Positions 34,806 through 43,047 of a stretch of DNA of 64,000 nt are shown here, piece by piece; the first letter of the stretch is position 1; every line of letters begins with the position of its first letter. This DNA comes from SKPT01 sp040905445. Its GTDB lineage: Bacteria > Planctomycetota > Phycisphaerae > Phycisphaerales > Phycisphaeraceae. Location: assembly GCA_040905445.1 (NCBI GenBank), contig JBBDRN010000032.1, positions 44,353 to 108,352 of the forward strand, given 5' to 3'. The notes under the pieces are model-generated. The model was not told the origin of the DNA, did not search any database, and worked only from the letters and a program-made list of their open reading frames with translations. Both the position numbers and the translations under genes were made by a program.

Positions 34806-36314
34806 ATGACGCAACCCGCCAGCCCGAGCGCAACCCCCGCCTCCGACGAGCGTCTCGCCAACTGGATCGGCCACGCCTGGCGCGCGTCAACCGCCGCCGA
34901 CTTCACCCCGGTCTTCAACTGCTCCACCGGCCAGCGCATCGCGCAGACACCGCTGTCCACGGCCGCGGACGTCGACCAGGCGGTCGACGCTGCCGCCGCC
35001 GCCTTCCCCGCCTGGAGTCGCACGCCCGTGCCCGACCGCGCCCAGGTGATGTTCCGCTTCAAGCAGTTGCTCGAGGCGCACTTTGAAGCGCTCGCGCGCC
35101 TCGTGACGCTGGAGAACGGCAAGACGCTCGCCGAGGCGAAGGGCGACGTTCGGCGCGGCATCGAGGTCATCGAGTTCGCGTGCGGCATGCCGCACCTGAT
35201 CAAGGGCGAGTCGCTGCCCCAGGTCGCCAGCCACATCGACGGCGTGACGACGCGCGAGCCGATCGGCGTCTGTGCCGGCATCACGCCGTTCAACTTCCCC
35301 GCGATGGTGCCGATGTGGATGTTCCCGCTCGCCATCGCGTGCGGCAACTGCTTCATCCTCAAGCCCAGCGAGAAGGTGCCGCTGACCGCCAACCGCCTCG
35401 CCGAGCTCCTCGCCGAGGCGGGTCTGCCCGCGGGCGTACTCAACGTGGTCCACGGCGGCCGCGATGTCGTCGAGGCGATCTGCGATCACCCCGGCATCGT
35501 GGCGATCAGCTTCGTCGGCTCGACGCGCGTCGCCGAGCAGGTCTACACCCGCGGCTGCGCGGCCGGTAAACGCGTCCAGGCCGCGGGCGGCGCCAAGAAC
35601 GCCCTGGTCGTCATGCCCGACGCCGAGCCCGACTCCACCCTCCGCGCCGTGCTCGGCGCCGCCTACGGCTGCGCGGGTCAGCGCTGCATGGCCGGCTCGC
35701 TCATCATGGGCGTCGGCGAGGCGGGCGACGCGCTCAACGCCCGGCTCGGCGAAGCGATCGACCAGATGAAGATCCTCCCCACCGATCGCCACGACGACAG
35801 CGACATGGGGCCCGTCATCGATTCGGCCGCGCGCGACCGGCTCTTCGACGCCATCGACGCCGGCCAGCGCGAAGGCGCCACGCTCGTGCGCGACGGACGA
35901 CGCAGCATCCCGAGTGAAGGCTTCTTCGTCGGCCCCACCCTCTTCGACCACGTCCAGCCCGACATGGCCATCGCCCGCACGGAGCTGTTCGGCCCGGTCC
36001 TCGCCATGCAGCGGGCCACCACGCTCGACGACGCGATCGACCGCATCAACACCAGTGCTTACGGCAACGGCGCGGTCATCTTCACCACCAACGGGGCGGC
36101 CGCACGCCAGTTCGCCCAGGGCGTCAACTGCGGCATGGTCGGCGTCAACGTCGGCGTGCCGGCGCCGATGGCGATGTTCGCCTTCAGCGGCTGGAACCGC
36201 TCGTTCTTTGGCGACCTGCACGTCCAGGGCGCCGAGGGCGTCAACTTCTACACCCGCCAGAAGCTCGTGCTCAGCCGCTGGGACGACAGCTACAGCCGCA
36301 AGCTCGGCTGGTAA
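34806..36314 (+). CDS. mmsA: CoA-acylating methylmalonate-semialdehyde dehydrogenase
   Basis: 502 residues, GGAGG before the ATG. It oxidises malonate- or methylmalonate-semialdehyde to acetyl- or propionyl-CoA with NAD and CoA. Motifs: GITPFNFPAMVPMWMFP, FILKPSEKVPLT (NAD-binding Lys), ISFVGSTRVAEQVY, GCAGQRCMAGS (catalytic Cys) and the family-specific FSGWNRSFFGDLHVQG near the C-terminus, which separates MmsA/IolA from other aldehyde dehydrogenases. In myo-inositol or valine breakdown this is the late step; neighbours (DapA-like, epimerase, Fe-ADH, Gfo/Idh) fit a polyol or sugar-acid route. Confidence 0.92.
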   Translation: MTQPASPSATPASDERLANWIGHAWRASTAADFTPVFNCSTGQRIAQTPLSTAADVDQAVDAAAAAFPAWSRTPVPDRAQVMFRFKQLLEAHFEALARLVTLENGKTLAEAKGDVRRGIEVIEFACGMPHLIKGESLPQVASHIDGVTTREPIGVCAGITPFNFPAMVPMWMFPLAIACGNCFILKPSEKVPLTANRLAELLAEAGLPAGVLNVVHGGRDVVEAICDHPGIVAISFVGSTRVAEQVYTRGCAAGKRVQAAGGAKNALVVMPDAEPDSTLRAVLGAAYGCAGQRCMAGSLIMGVGEAGDALNARLGEAIDQMKILPTDRHDDSDMGPVIDSAARDRLFDAIDAGQREGATLVRDGRRSIPSEGFFVGPTLFDHVQPDMAIARTELFGPVLAMQRATTLDDAIDRINTSAYGNGAVIFTTNGAAARQFAQGVNCGMVGVNVGVPAPMAMFAFSGWNRSFFGDLHVQGAEGVNFYTRQKLVLSRWDDSYSRKLGW

Positions 36315-36342
36315 ACGCAGACGCGGCTGGTAACCGCAGGTG

Positions 36343-36373
36343 TAGGGTGGGTGAAGCGAAACGCAACCCACCG
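36343..36373. repeat. Dispersed intergenic palindrome, GGTGGGT type
   Basis: GGTGGGTGAAGCGAA followed by ACGCAACCCACC forms a stem (GGTGGGT/AACCCACC) just after the mmsA stop. It is similar to 33512-33546. Confidence 0.5.
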
Positions 36374-36441
36374 CGAAACACGGATGGCCCCACGCTTCAC
36401 GCCCCCCACCCGACCCCGCCCCCTCGCACCATGAGCGACCC

Positions 36442-37620
36442 ATGCCCACGCCTCCACCCGCCGCCGCCCGCTTCGACGCCCCCGCCAGCATCCTCCACGG
36501 CGGCGGCGCGCGCGACCACCTGCCCGCCCTCGTCCACAGCCTCGAAGCCAAACGCCCGCTCATCGTCACCGACCCCGGCGTCGTCAAGCTCGGCTGGGCG
36601 GACGAGCTGCGCACCATGCTCGAGGCCGACCACCTCGCCGTCGCCCTCTTCGACGGCGTGCAGCCCGACCCGACGGACAGCAACGTCAGCGCTGGCGTCG
36701 ACGCCCTGCGCGCCCATGACGCCGACATCGTCATCGCCGTCGGCGGCGGCTCGCCCATCGACATCGCCAAGGTCGTCGCCGCGCGTCCCGCCAACCCGCA
36801 GCCACTGCCCGACTACGCCGGCTACCACCAGATCGCCCGCTTTGGCGTGCCGATGATCGCCGTGCCCACCACCGCCGGCACCGGCAGCGAGGCGACAAAG
36901 GTCGCCGTCATCACCGACACCGAGCGGCAGGTGAAAATGATGATGCTCGCCATGCCGCTCATGCCCCGCGCGGCCGTCGTCGACTACGAGCTGACGATGT
37001 CGATGCCGCGCCCGCTCACCGCCGCCGTCGGCGTCGACACGCTCACGCACGGCATCGAGGCCTACGTCTCGCGCAAGGCCAACGCCATGACCGACCCGCT
37101 CGCGCTCTCGTGCATCGGGCTCGTTGGGCGCTGCCTCGCCCGCGCCTGGCGCGACAGTCAGGACGCCGACGCCCGCGAAGGCATGATGCTCGCCGCGTGC
37201 CACGGCGGCATGGCCTTCTCCAACAGCAGCGTCTGCCTCGTCCACGGCATGAGCCGGCCCATCGGCGCGCTCTTCCATGTACCGCACGGCCTGTCCAACG
37301 CCGTGCTGCTGCCCACGGTCACGCGTTACTCGATCAACCACGCCGCGCCGCGCTATGCGGCCGTCGCCCGCGCGCTCAACGCCGCGGACGCGACCGCCGA
37401 CGACGCCGACGCCTGCGCCCGCCTCGTCGACTGGCTCGAAGCGCTCAACCACGAGCTGGAGCTGCCGCGCCTGCGCGACTGCTGCGGCGTCGACCGCGAC
37501 GCGTTCGAGTCCCACCTCGCCAGGATGGCCGCGGATGCCCTCGCCTCAGGCAGCCCGGCGAACAACCCGCGCGTGCCGGACGCGGCACAGATCATCGAGC
37601 TTTACCGCGAGGCCTGGTAG
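36442..37620 (+). CDS. Iron-containing alcohol dehydrogenase
   Basis: 392 residues. Group III Fe-dependent NAD(P) alcohol dehydrogenase. Cofactor motif: DIVIAVGGGSPIDIAK (about 97-112). Metal ligands are visible as DTLTHGIEAY (Asp and His), MAFSNSSVCLVHGMSRPIG (His) and FHVPHGLSNAVLLP (His). The start has a weak ribosome-binding site. Within this region it may interconvert an alcohol and the aldehyde used by the upstream semialdehyde dehydrogenase. It ends 110 bp before tRNA-Lys. Confidence 0.9.
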   Translation: MPTPPPAAARFDAPASILHGGGARDHLPALVHSLEAKRPLIVTDPGVVKLGWADELRTMLEADHLAVALFDGVQPDPTDSNVSAGVDALRAHDADIVIAVGGGSPIDIAKVVAARPANPQPLPDYAGYHQIARFGVPMIAVPTTAGTGSEATKVAVITDTERQVKMMMLAMPLMPRAAVVDYELTMSMPRPLTAAVGVDTLTHGIEAYVSRKANAMTDPLALSCIGLVGRCLARAWRDSQDADAREGMMLAACHGGMAFSNSSVCLVHGMSRPIGALFHVPHGLSNAVLLPTVTRYSINHAAPRYAAVARALNAADATADDADACARLVDWLEALNHELELPRLRDCCGVDRDAFESHLARMAADALASGSPANNPRVPDAAQIIELYREAW

Positions 37621-37730
37621 CCCCCCGCCACCGCCACTGCCGCGGCCACCGCCACCCCGCCACCCGACGCCGACCGCCCGGCTTCGTGCTAGACTTCGAC
37701 AATCGCGCCCCCGCTCCACCGCGCGGCTGC

Positions 37731-37803
37731 GACCGGGTAGCTCAGTTGGCAGAGCATCGGCCTTTTAAGCCGCTGGTCGTGGGTTCGAGTCCCACCCCGG
37801 TCA
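37731..37803 (+). tRNA. tRNA-Lys (TTT)
   Basis: A 73-nt cloverleaf: acceptor GACCGGG/CCCGGTC, D-arm GCTC/GAGC, anticodon loop CTTTTAA (anticodon TTT) on a 4-bp stem with one outer mismatch, T-arm GTGGG TTCGAGT CCCAC, discriminator A. CCA is not encoded. Confidence 0.93.
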
Positions 37804-37880
37804 CTTGCCCGACACGGTCACCCCCCGCCACCCCCCCGCCACGCCGCGCACCCCGCCGCACCCCCACGCGAGATCCATCC

Positions 37881-38930
37881 ATGGCCAACCCGATCCGCTG
37901 GGGCATCATCGGCTGCGGCAGCGTCTGCGAAGTCAAGAGCGGGCCCGGCTTCCAGAACGTCGACGGCAGCACGCTCGCCGCCGTCATGCGGCGCGACGGC
38001 GACAAGGCCCGCGATTTCGCCCGGCGTCACCACGTGCCCAGGTGGTACGACGATGCCGACACGCTCATCCGCGACGCTGACGTCGACGCGATCTACATCG
38101 CCACGCCCGTCGGCACTCACGCCGCACTCGCCCTCAAGGTCGCCGACGCCGGCAAGGCATGCTACGTCGAAAAGCCGATGGCCCGCAACCTCGCCGAATG
38201 CGCGCAGATGAACCGCGCGTTCGCGCAGCGCAGGCTGCCGCTGTTCGTCGCCTACTACCGCCGCGCGCTCCCCCGGTTCGTCAAGGTCAAATCGCTCATC
38301 GACGCCCGCCGACTCGGCACGATCAGCGGCGTCCACTACCGCTTTGCCGGGCCGCAACACCGGGACGTCGACCCGGATCACCTGCCCTGGCGCCTCGTCC
38401 CCGAGCAGAGCGGCGGCGGGCTCATCATGGACCTCGGGTCACACACGCTCGACCTCCTCGATTACTTGCTCGGCCCGCTGCAGGATGTCGCCGGACACGC
38501 CGCCAACCTCGCCTCGCCGTATGCCGTCGAGGATACCGTCACGATGAGCTTCCGCACCGCCGCCGGCGTGCCGGGCGCCGCCTCGTGGAACTTCGCGTCG
38601 CCCGTCAGCGAAGACCGCATCACGATCACCGGCAGCGACGCACGCGTGTCGCTGAGCACCTTCGGCAACGAGCCCGTGCAACTGGAGTCCGCCGACGGCT
38701 GCGAATCGTTCGACCTGCCCAATCCCAAGCACATCCAGCAGCCGCTGATCCAGACCATCGTCGATGAACTGCGTAGCGGGGACGGCGGGGGTGGCGGGAA
38801 TTGCCCCAGCACGGGCGTCACGGCCGCCCGCACCAACGGCGTCCTCGATGCAGTGCTCGCAGGCTACTACGACGGACGCGACGACGGCTTCTGGACGCGC
38901 ATGAGTCCCAAGCCGACTCGGCAAGTGTGA
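37881..38930 (+). CDS. Gfo/Idh/MocA family NAD(P)-dependent oxidoreductase
   Basis: 349 residues. The N-terminal Rossmann motif is WGIIGCGSVCEVKSGPGF (6-23), followed by VDAIYIATPVGTHAALALKVADAGKACYVEKPMARN, where EKP holds the conserved catalytic Lys. The C-terminal domain includes GGGLIMDLGSHTLDLLDYLLG (HxxD-type conserved segment). Such enzymes oxidise or reduce sugars and cyclitols such as inositol. With mmsA nearby a cyclitol substrate is attractive but unproven. The start is fixed by the Rossmann motif; the open frame upstream overlaps the tRNA and is not coding. Confidence 0.9.
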   Translation: MANPIRWGIIGCGSVCEVKSGPGFQNVDGSTLAAVMRRDGDKARDFARRHHVPRWYDDADTLIRDADVDAIYIATPVGTHAALALKVADAGKACYVEKPMARNLAECAQMNRAFAQRRLPLFVAYYRRALPRFVKVKSLIDARRLGTISGVHYRFAGPQHRDVDPDHLPWRLVPEQSGGGLIMDLGSHTLDLLDYLLGPLQDVAGHAANLASPYAVEDTVTMSFRTAAGVPGAASWNFASPVSEDRITITGSDARVSLSTFGNEPVQLESADGCESFDLPNPKHIQQPLIQTIVDELRSGDGGGGGNCPSTGVTAARTNGVLDAVLAGYYDGRDDGFWTRMSPKPTRQV

Positions 38931-38979
38931 CATCGCCCGCGGCCGCCCGCGGCCCACGCGTTACCCACCCGCACGCCGT

Positions 38980-39858
38980 TCATCCCTCCGCCGTCAGCGG
39001 TTCGCCAAGCTCCACCGCCTGCGCCAGCTCCGCCGCCTGCAGGTTCTCGCGCACGTCGTGGACGCGGAACAGGCGGACGCCCGCGTCCACCGCCAACGCG
39101 GTCGTCGCGCACGTCCCGCCCAGCCGATCCGCCGCCGCGCTCGACGTCGTCGGGCTGGCGTATTCGATGAACCGCTTGCGCGACGTGCCCAGCAGCACCG
39201 GGTGCCCCGTGGCGACGAATGCGTCCAGCCGCGCCAGCAGCGCGAGATTGTGCTCCAGCCGCTTGCCGAACCCGATGCCCGGGTCCAGCACGATCTGCGA
39301 CGCAGTCGCACCCGCGGCCTCGGCAGCCGCGGCGCGCTTGAGCAGGTACGCCCGGACTTCCGCGACCACGTCCGTGTACGCCGGGTTCCGCTGCATCGTC
39401 CCCGGCTCGCCGCGCATGTGCATCAGCACGATCGGCACGCCACGCTGCGCCGCGAGCGTGAGCATCCGCTCATCCTCGCGTCCCGCCGACACGTCGTTGA
39501 GCATGTCCGCCCCCGCATCAAGCGCCGGCTCCGCCACCTCAGCGCGCGTCGTGTCGACGCTGATCCACGCTTCGAGCCCCGCATCGTCCAGCGCCGCCCG
39601 CAGCGCCGCGATCACCGGTAGCACGCGCCGCCGCTGCTGCTCGGCCGCCACGCGTTCCGCCCCCGGCCGCGTCGACTCGCCGCCCACGTCGATGATCCTT
39701 GCCCCGGCTCGCGCGAGCGCGACCCCCGACGCGACCGCGGCCTGCACCTGCTCATGCGTCCCGCCGTCGTAGAAGCTGTCCGGCGTGACGTTCAGGATGC
39801 CCATGACCCGCGGGCGATGCAGCGACAACGAGCCTCGACCTGGTGTGCGCAGCTCCAT
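38980..39858 (-). CDS. folP: Dihydropteroate synthase
   Basis: About 292 residues from the ATG at 39858; in-frame ATGs at 39882 and upstream lack a ribosome-binding site, so the start is uncertain. FolP joins p-aminobenzoate to dihydropterin pyrophosphate in folate synthesis. Signatures: RVMGILNVTPDSFYDGG and RIIDVGGESTRPGAERV, both diagnostic, then SVDTTRAEV, MLNDVSAG, IVLMHMRGEPGTMQ, LDPGIGFGKRLEHNLALL and LLGTSRKRFIE. Length is normal. It is a single gene here, convergent with the Gfo/Idh gene. Confidence 0.93.
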   Translation of the reverse strand: MELRTPGRGSLSLHRPRVMGILNVTPDSFYDGGTHEQVQAAVASGVALARAGARIIDVGGESTRPGAERVAAEQQRRRVLPVIAALRAALDDAGLEAWISVDTTRAEVAEPALDAGADMLNDVSAGREDERMLTLAAQRGVPIVLMHMRGEPGTMQRNPAYTDVVAEVRAYLLKRAAAAEAAGATASQIVLDPGIGFGKRLEHNLALLARLDAFVATGHPVLLGTSRKRFIEYASPTTSSAAADRLGGTCATTALAVDAGVRLFRVHDVRENLQAAELAQAVELGEPLTAEG

Positions 39859-40024
39859 GAGACACGCAAGTGTACCGTTCATTCGGCCGCGACCGCCGAT
39901 CACGCCCCGCCCGACGCTCACGGACGCCGCTCCAACCGGCACAAACGGCGCAACGCGTCGCCCGCCGCGTGCCCGCCGGCCGCGCAGCCGCAGTCCCGTC
40001 CTTCACGAGCCGATTTATCGCAAC

Positions 40025-40537
40025 ATGAAGAACGCCCCCGACCCGATTTCGCCGCTGCCGGACGGCACCGCCGCCGGCGACGCCGCGCAGCCGAAGCGGT
40101 CGAATGACGTCACGCCGGTGAGCGCGGGCACGGGCCTCGCGGAGCTTCCGACGCGTCAACGGCTCTTCGAGCTGCTCGACGCGCTGCGCGTCGAGGTCGA
40201 CGGCCCGCTGCCGGAGACGCGCCAGAACCGCCGCTGGGCCGTGCAGGCGCCCGTCCTGCTGGGCACCGCCACGCCGCGCACCGGCATGACCGCCGAGGCG
40301 AGCGCCGGCGAATGGGGCCTCGCCGCCGGCTTCGAGCGCTTCTGCCACGGCTGGATCACCGACCTCTCCGAGGAAGGCGTGGGCCTGCTCACCGAGCAGC
40401 GCCTCGAGATCGGCCGCGCCCTGGACATCAGCCTCCAGGCCCTGCTCAACCGCCCCGTCATCATCCCCATCCGCGTCGTCTACGTCCGCCAGATCCTCGC
40501 CCACACCTACCGCATCGGCGCCCAGCTCGCGCTGTAA
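40025..40537 (+). CDS. PilZ-domain protein
   Basis: 170 residues from the ATG at 40025. The C-terminal half has PilZ features: QNRRWAVQAPVLLG (the RxxxR-like c-di-GMP arginine motif), GWITDLSEEGVGLLTE (the (D/N)xSxxG motif) and a closing beta segment IIPIRVVYVRQILAHTYRIGAQL. The N-terminal 50 residues are probably disordered. PilZ proteins bind c-di-GMP and control motility, secretion or polysaccharide. No partner gene is next to it. Divergent from folP, convergent with the MATE gene. Confidence 0.78.
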   Translation: MKNAPDPISPLPDGTAAGDAAQPKRSNDVTPVSAGTGLAELPTRQRLFELLDALRVEVDGPLPETRQNRRWAVQAPVLLGTATPRTGMTAEASAGEWGLAAGFERFCHGWITDLSEEGVGLLTEQRLEIGRALDISLQALLNRPVIIPIRVVYVRQILAHTYRIGAQLAL

Positions 40538-40561
40538 TCGGCCTCTCCCCCTTCATCCTAA

Positions 40562-40628
40562 TCCTAATCCTAATCCTGGTTCCTAATCCTCATGCCGATC
40601 GGATCAGGAACCAGGATTAGGATTAGGA
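40562..40628. terminator. Long perfect hairpin between convergent genes
   Basis: A 23-bp perfect inverted repeat: arm TCCTAATCCTAATCCTGG... at 40562-40584, its complement at 40606-40628, 21-nt loop. The arms consist of TCCTAA hexamers. It separates the convergent PilZ and MATE genes (25 bp and 26 bp from their stops) and would serve as a two-way terminator. Confidence 0.65.
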
Positions 40629-40653
40629 GGGAGAGTAGGAGGGGCAGTAGGAG

Positions 40654-42123
40654 CTACACCCTCACGCGCATCCACCCTCCGTGCATGAACCGCGCCGCGA
40701 ACACCAGGCCGCGGATCACCAGCTCACCGCACAGCGCCAGCCACACGCCCACCAGTCCCATCCCCATCGGCTCCGCCAGCACCCACGCCGCGGGCAGCCG
40801 CAGCAGAAATGTGCACCCGTACGTCAGCGCCATCGCCGTCGTCGTGTCACCCGCGCCGCGCAACACGTGCGCCAGCACCATGTACGTGCCGAAGAACACC
40901 TGCACCGGCCCGGCGATGATCAGCAGCGGCGCCGCCGCTTCGTACAGCGTCGGCTCATCCGGCGCCAGCAGCCGCGCCAGCGCCTCGGGGAACAGGATGA
41001 ATACCACCCCCATCGCCGCCATCCACCCGGCGCCGACGCCCCAGCAGACGTAGCCCGCCTGCCGCGCCCGGTCTGGTCGGCCGGCGCCGAGGTACTGCCC
41101 GACCAGCGTCGCCGCCGCGGTGCCCACCGCCACCGCCGGGAGAAACCCGAGCGACTCGATGCGGATGGCGATCATGTGCGCCCCGAGCACGCCGCTGGCG
41201 CCCAGCCCGCCGACGATGCGCCCCACGATCGCGTTGCCGATCCACATGCCCGACGACTCGACCAGGCTCGGCACGCCCACGCGGATGATCCGCCGCATCG
41301 TGTGCCAGTGCGGCCGCAGGCGATGCAGGTGCAGTCGAAGCCCGCCGCGCCCGCTCACGAGCACGTATAGGATGCACATCGCCCCCACCGCCCACGCCAG
41401 CGTCGTGCCCATGGCGATGCCCGCCACGCCCCAGCCGCCGATCGGCGCCGGCCCGAACACCAGCAGCACCGACGCGATCACGTTGACGATGTTGACCGCC
41501 AGCATCGCGAAGAAAGGCGAGCGCGTGTCGCCCGCGCCGCGCAGGCACGCCGCGCCGACGAACAGCACCGCCGCCAGCGGCGCGGCAAATGCGAGAATGC
41601 GGATGTAAAGCGAAGCGAGCGCCAGCGTTTCGCCCTCGAGCTGAAAGAACCGCCCGATCGGCGGCCCGCCAAACCAGAGCCCGAACCCGATCGCCGCGCC
41701 CCACACGACCGCCATGAGCATCGACTGCCCGACAGCCGCGCTCGCCACGCGTCGATGGCGGGCGCCCACCGCGCGGGCGATCAGCGCCGTTGAGCCCACG
41801 CCGAGGCCCATCAGCAGCATCCCCATCAGCCACCCGATGTACCCGGTCACCGCCACCGCATCCGCCACCGCCACGCTCAACCGCCCGGCGAGCGCCATGT
41901 CCACGAAGCTGACGAGCGAGTTGAGCAGTTGCTCGAGCAGGGGCCAGATCGCCAACACGTAGACCTGCCGCGGCAGCGACAGGCCCGCCAGCCGCCCCGT
42001 CAGCTCCGTCGCCCCCTCGCCGACGAAATCATCCGCCACCGCCGCGCCGCCCGCATGCGTCGCCACCGGCTGCTCGTTAAGTTGATCGTCCGGCTCATCC
42101 ATGAGCGGGCGATGATAGGCCAT
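40654..42123 (-). CDS. MATE family multidrug/efflux transporter
   Basis: 489 residues, twelve predicted membrane spans. MATE (NorM/DinF-type) antiporters export drugs or metabolites in exchange for Na+ or H+. Characteristic segments: VYVLAIWPLLEQLLNSLVSFVDMALAGRL (first span with the family's VD motif), GVGSTALIARAVGARHRRVASAAVGQS, and in the second half SLVESSGMWIGNAIVGRIVGGLGASGVLGAHMIAIRIESLGFLPAVAVGTAAATLVGQYLGAGR, typical of the C-lobe. The ATG at 42102 is an alternative start. It ends just after the long hairpin. Confidence 0.9.
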   Translation of the reverse strand: MAYHRPLMDEPDDQLNEQPVATHAGGAAVADDFVGEGATELTGRLAGLSLPRQVYVLAIWPLLEQLLNSLVSFVDMALAGRLSVAVADAVAVTGYIGWLMGMLLMGLGVGSTALIARAVGARHRRVASAAVGQSMLMAVVWGAAIGFGLWFGGPPIGRFFQLEGETLALASLYIRILAFAAPLAAVLFVGAACLRGAGDTRSPFFAMLAVNIVNVIASVLLVFGPAPIGGWGVAGIAMGTTLAWAVGAMCILYVLVSGRGGLRLHLHRLRPHWHTMRRIIRVGVPSLVESSGMWIGNAIVGRIVGGLGASGVLGAHMIAIRIESLGFLPAVAVGTAAATLVGQYLGAGRPDRARQAGYVCWGVGAGWMAAMGVVFILFPEALARLLAPDEPTLYEAAAPLLIIAGPVQVFFGTYMVLAHVLRGAGDTTTAMALTYGCTFLLRLPAAWVLAEPMGMGLVGVWLALCGELVIRGLVFAARFMHGGWMRVRV

Positions 42124-42162
42124 TCGCCGCCACCCCCGCCACGCACCGCCGGGCCGCGCCCC

Positions 42163-42663
42163 TCACCGCAGCACGCCGGGCACGTCCACTTCGCTCTCCA
42201 GCCGCCGCGTGTCCGCCGTCGGCAGGAACGTCACGCGCAACAGCCGCGCCATCGCGGGCGCCTCCTCGGCCTCGAGCGCGAGGCGAAAAGCGTACGCCCG
42301 CGTCACCGGGTCGTAGTGCGCCTCGTGCTCCTCCAGCCGCACCACGTCGATCTCCCACACCGTGTCGCGCGCCCCGACCGTCTGTTCGCTCGCCGCCGCG
42401 TCGAACAGCTCGAAGCGGTAGACACCGGACGCCTTGACCGAGTCGCCCATCGCGTCAGCCAGCTCGACGCGCACCTCCAGAAGCGCCCGCGCTGGCTCAT
42501 CCACGAAACGCGGCCCGGGCAGGATGCGCATCGCCTCCGCCTCCGGCCGCCAACCCGCCTGCCCCGCCTCGCCAAACGGCCGCCCGCCCTTGAACTCGCA
42601 CCCCGCGCCCACGCTCCCCAAGGCCGCCAACGCCCACACAACGATCGCGAGTCGGTGCACCAT
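42163..42663 (-). CDS. Lipoprotein of unknown function
   Basis: About 166 residues from MVHRLAIVVWALAALGSVGAGC, a lipoprotein signal with lipobox VGAGC. The start at 42663 is preferred because it opens the signal; the frame is open to 42702. The mature part is mixed alpha/beta, with segments LLEVRVELADAMGDSVKASGVYRFELF and DTVWEIDVVRLEEHEAHYDPVTRAYAFRLAL, resembling planctomycete surface lipoproteins of unknown role. It lies 57 bp after the phage-like small membrane gene and may have been part of the host region next to the remnant. Confidence 0.65.
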   Translation of the reverse strand: MVHRLAIVVWALAALGSVGAGCEFKGGRPFGEAGQAGWRPEAEAMRILPGPRFVDEPARALLEVRVELADAMGDSVKASGVYRFELFDAAASEQTVGARDTVWEIDVVRLEEHEAHYDPVTRAYAFRLALEAEEAPAMARLLRVTFLPTADTRRLESEVDVPGVLR

Positions 42664-42720
42664 CGCACCGAGCATAGGGTCGACCCCGGAACCGTTCAAC
42701 AAACCGGCCGCAAGGCCCCG

Positions 42721-42993
42721 TCACGCCACCCGCCGCACCATGTCGCGGTCGATCCGCTCCAGCAGCTTCATGAGTTGCCGCTGCGTCCGATCGAACGACG
42801 ACAGCGCGTGCGTGTTCTGCTTCACGAGTTGCACCAGCACCCGCAACTCGCGCTGCTGCTCCATGAGCCGCGCGTGCGCAGCCGTCAGCTCCGCTTCACG
42901 CTTGCGCGAAAACAACCGCTCGCACATCCACAGCGCTCCCATCAAGCCTGCGACGCCAAACTGCGCCAGCTCCGGCCACATCTCCATCATCAT
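42721..42993 (-). CDS. Small membrane-anchored coiled-coil protein, possibly phage-derived
   Basis: 90 residues from the first of three ATGs at 42993, preceded by GGGGAGAG. One N-terminal span (WPELAQFGVAGLMGALWMCERLF), then a charged coiled coil (REAELTAAHARLMEQQRELRVLVQLVKQNTHALSSFDRTQRQLMKLLERIDRD). The topology is that of phage holin-associated or spanin-like proteins, but no motif proves it. It follows the capsid/tail chimera on the same strand with a 54-bp gap, so it is read as the last gene of the prophage remnant. Confidence 0.55.
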   Translation of the reverse strand: MMMEMWPELAQFGVAGLMGALWMCERLFSRKREAELTAAHARLMEQQRELRVLVQLVKQNTHALSSFDRTQRQLMKLLERIDRDMVRRVA

Positions 42994-43047
42994 CACTCTC
43001 CCCGCATGCACGCGGACAACCACAGTGACACAGTGGTTCCTCGCCTC

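Noticed and set aside
37110..37880. Upstream extension of the Gfo/Idh frame through tRNA-Lys
   Set aside because: It overlaps the tRNA and the Fe-ADH gene; the Rossmann motif fixes the start at 37881.
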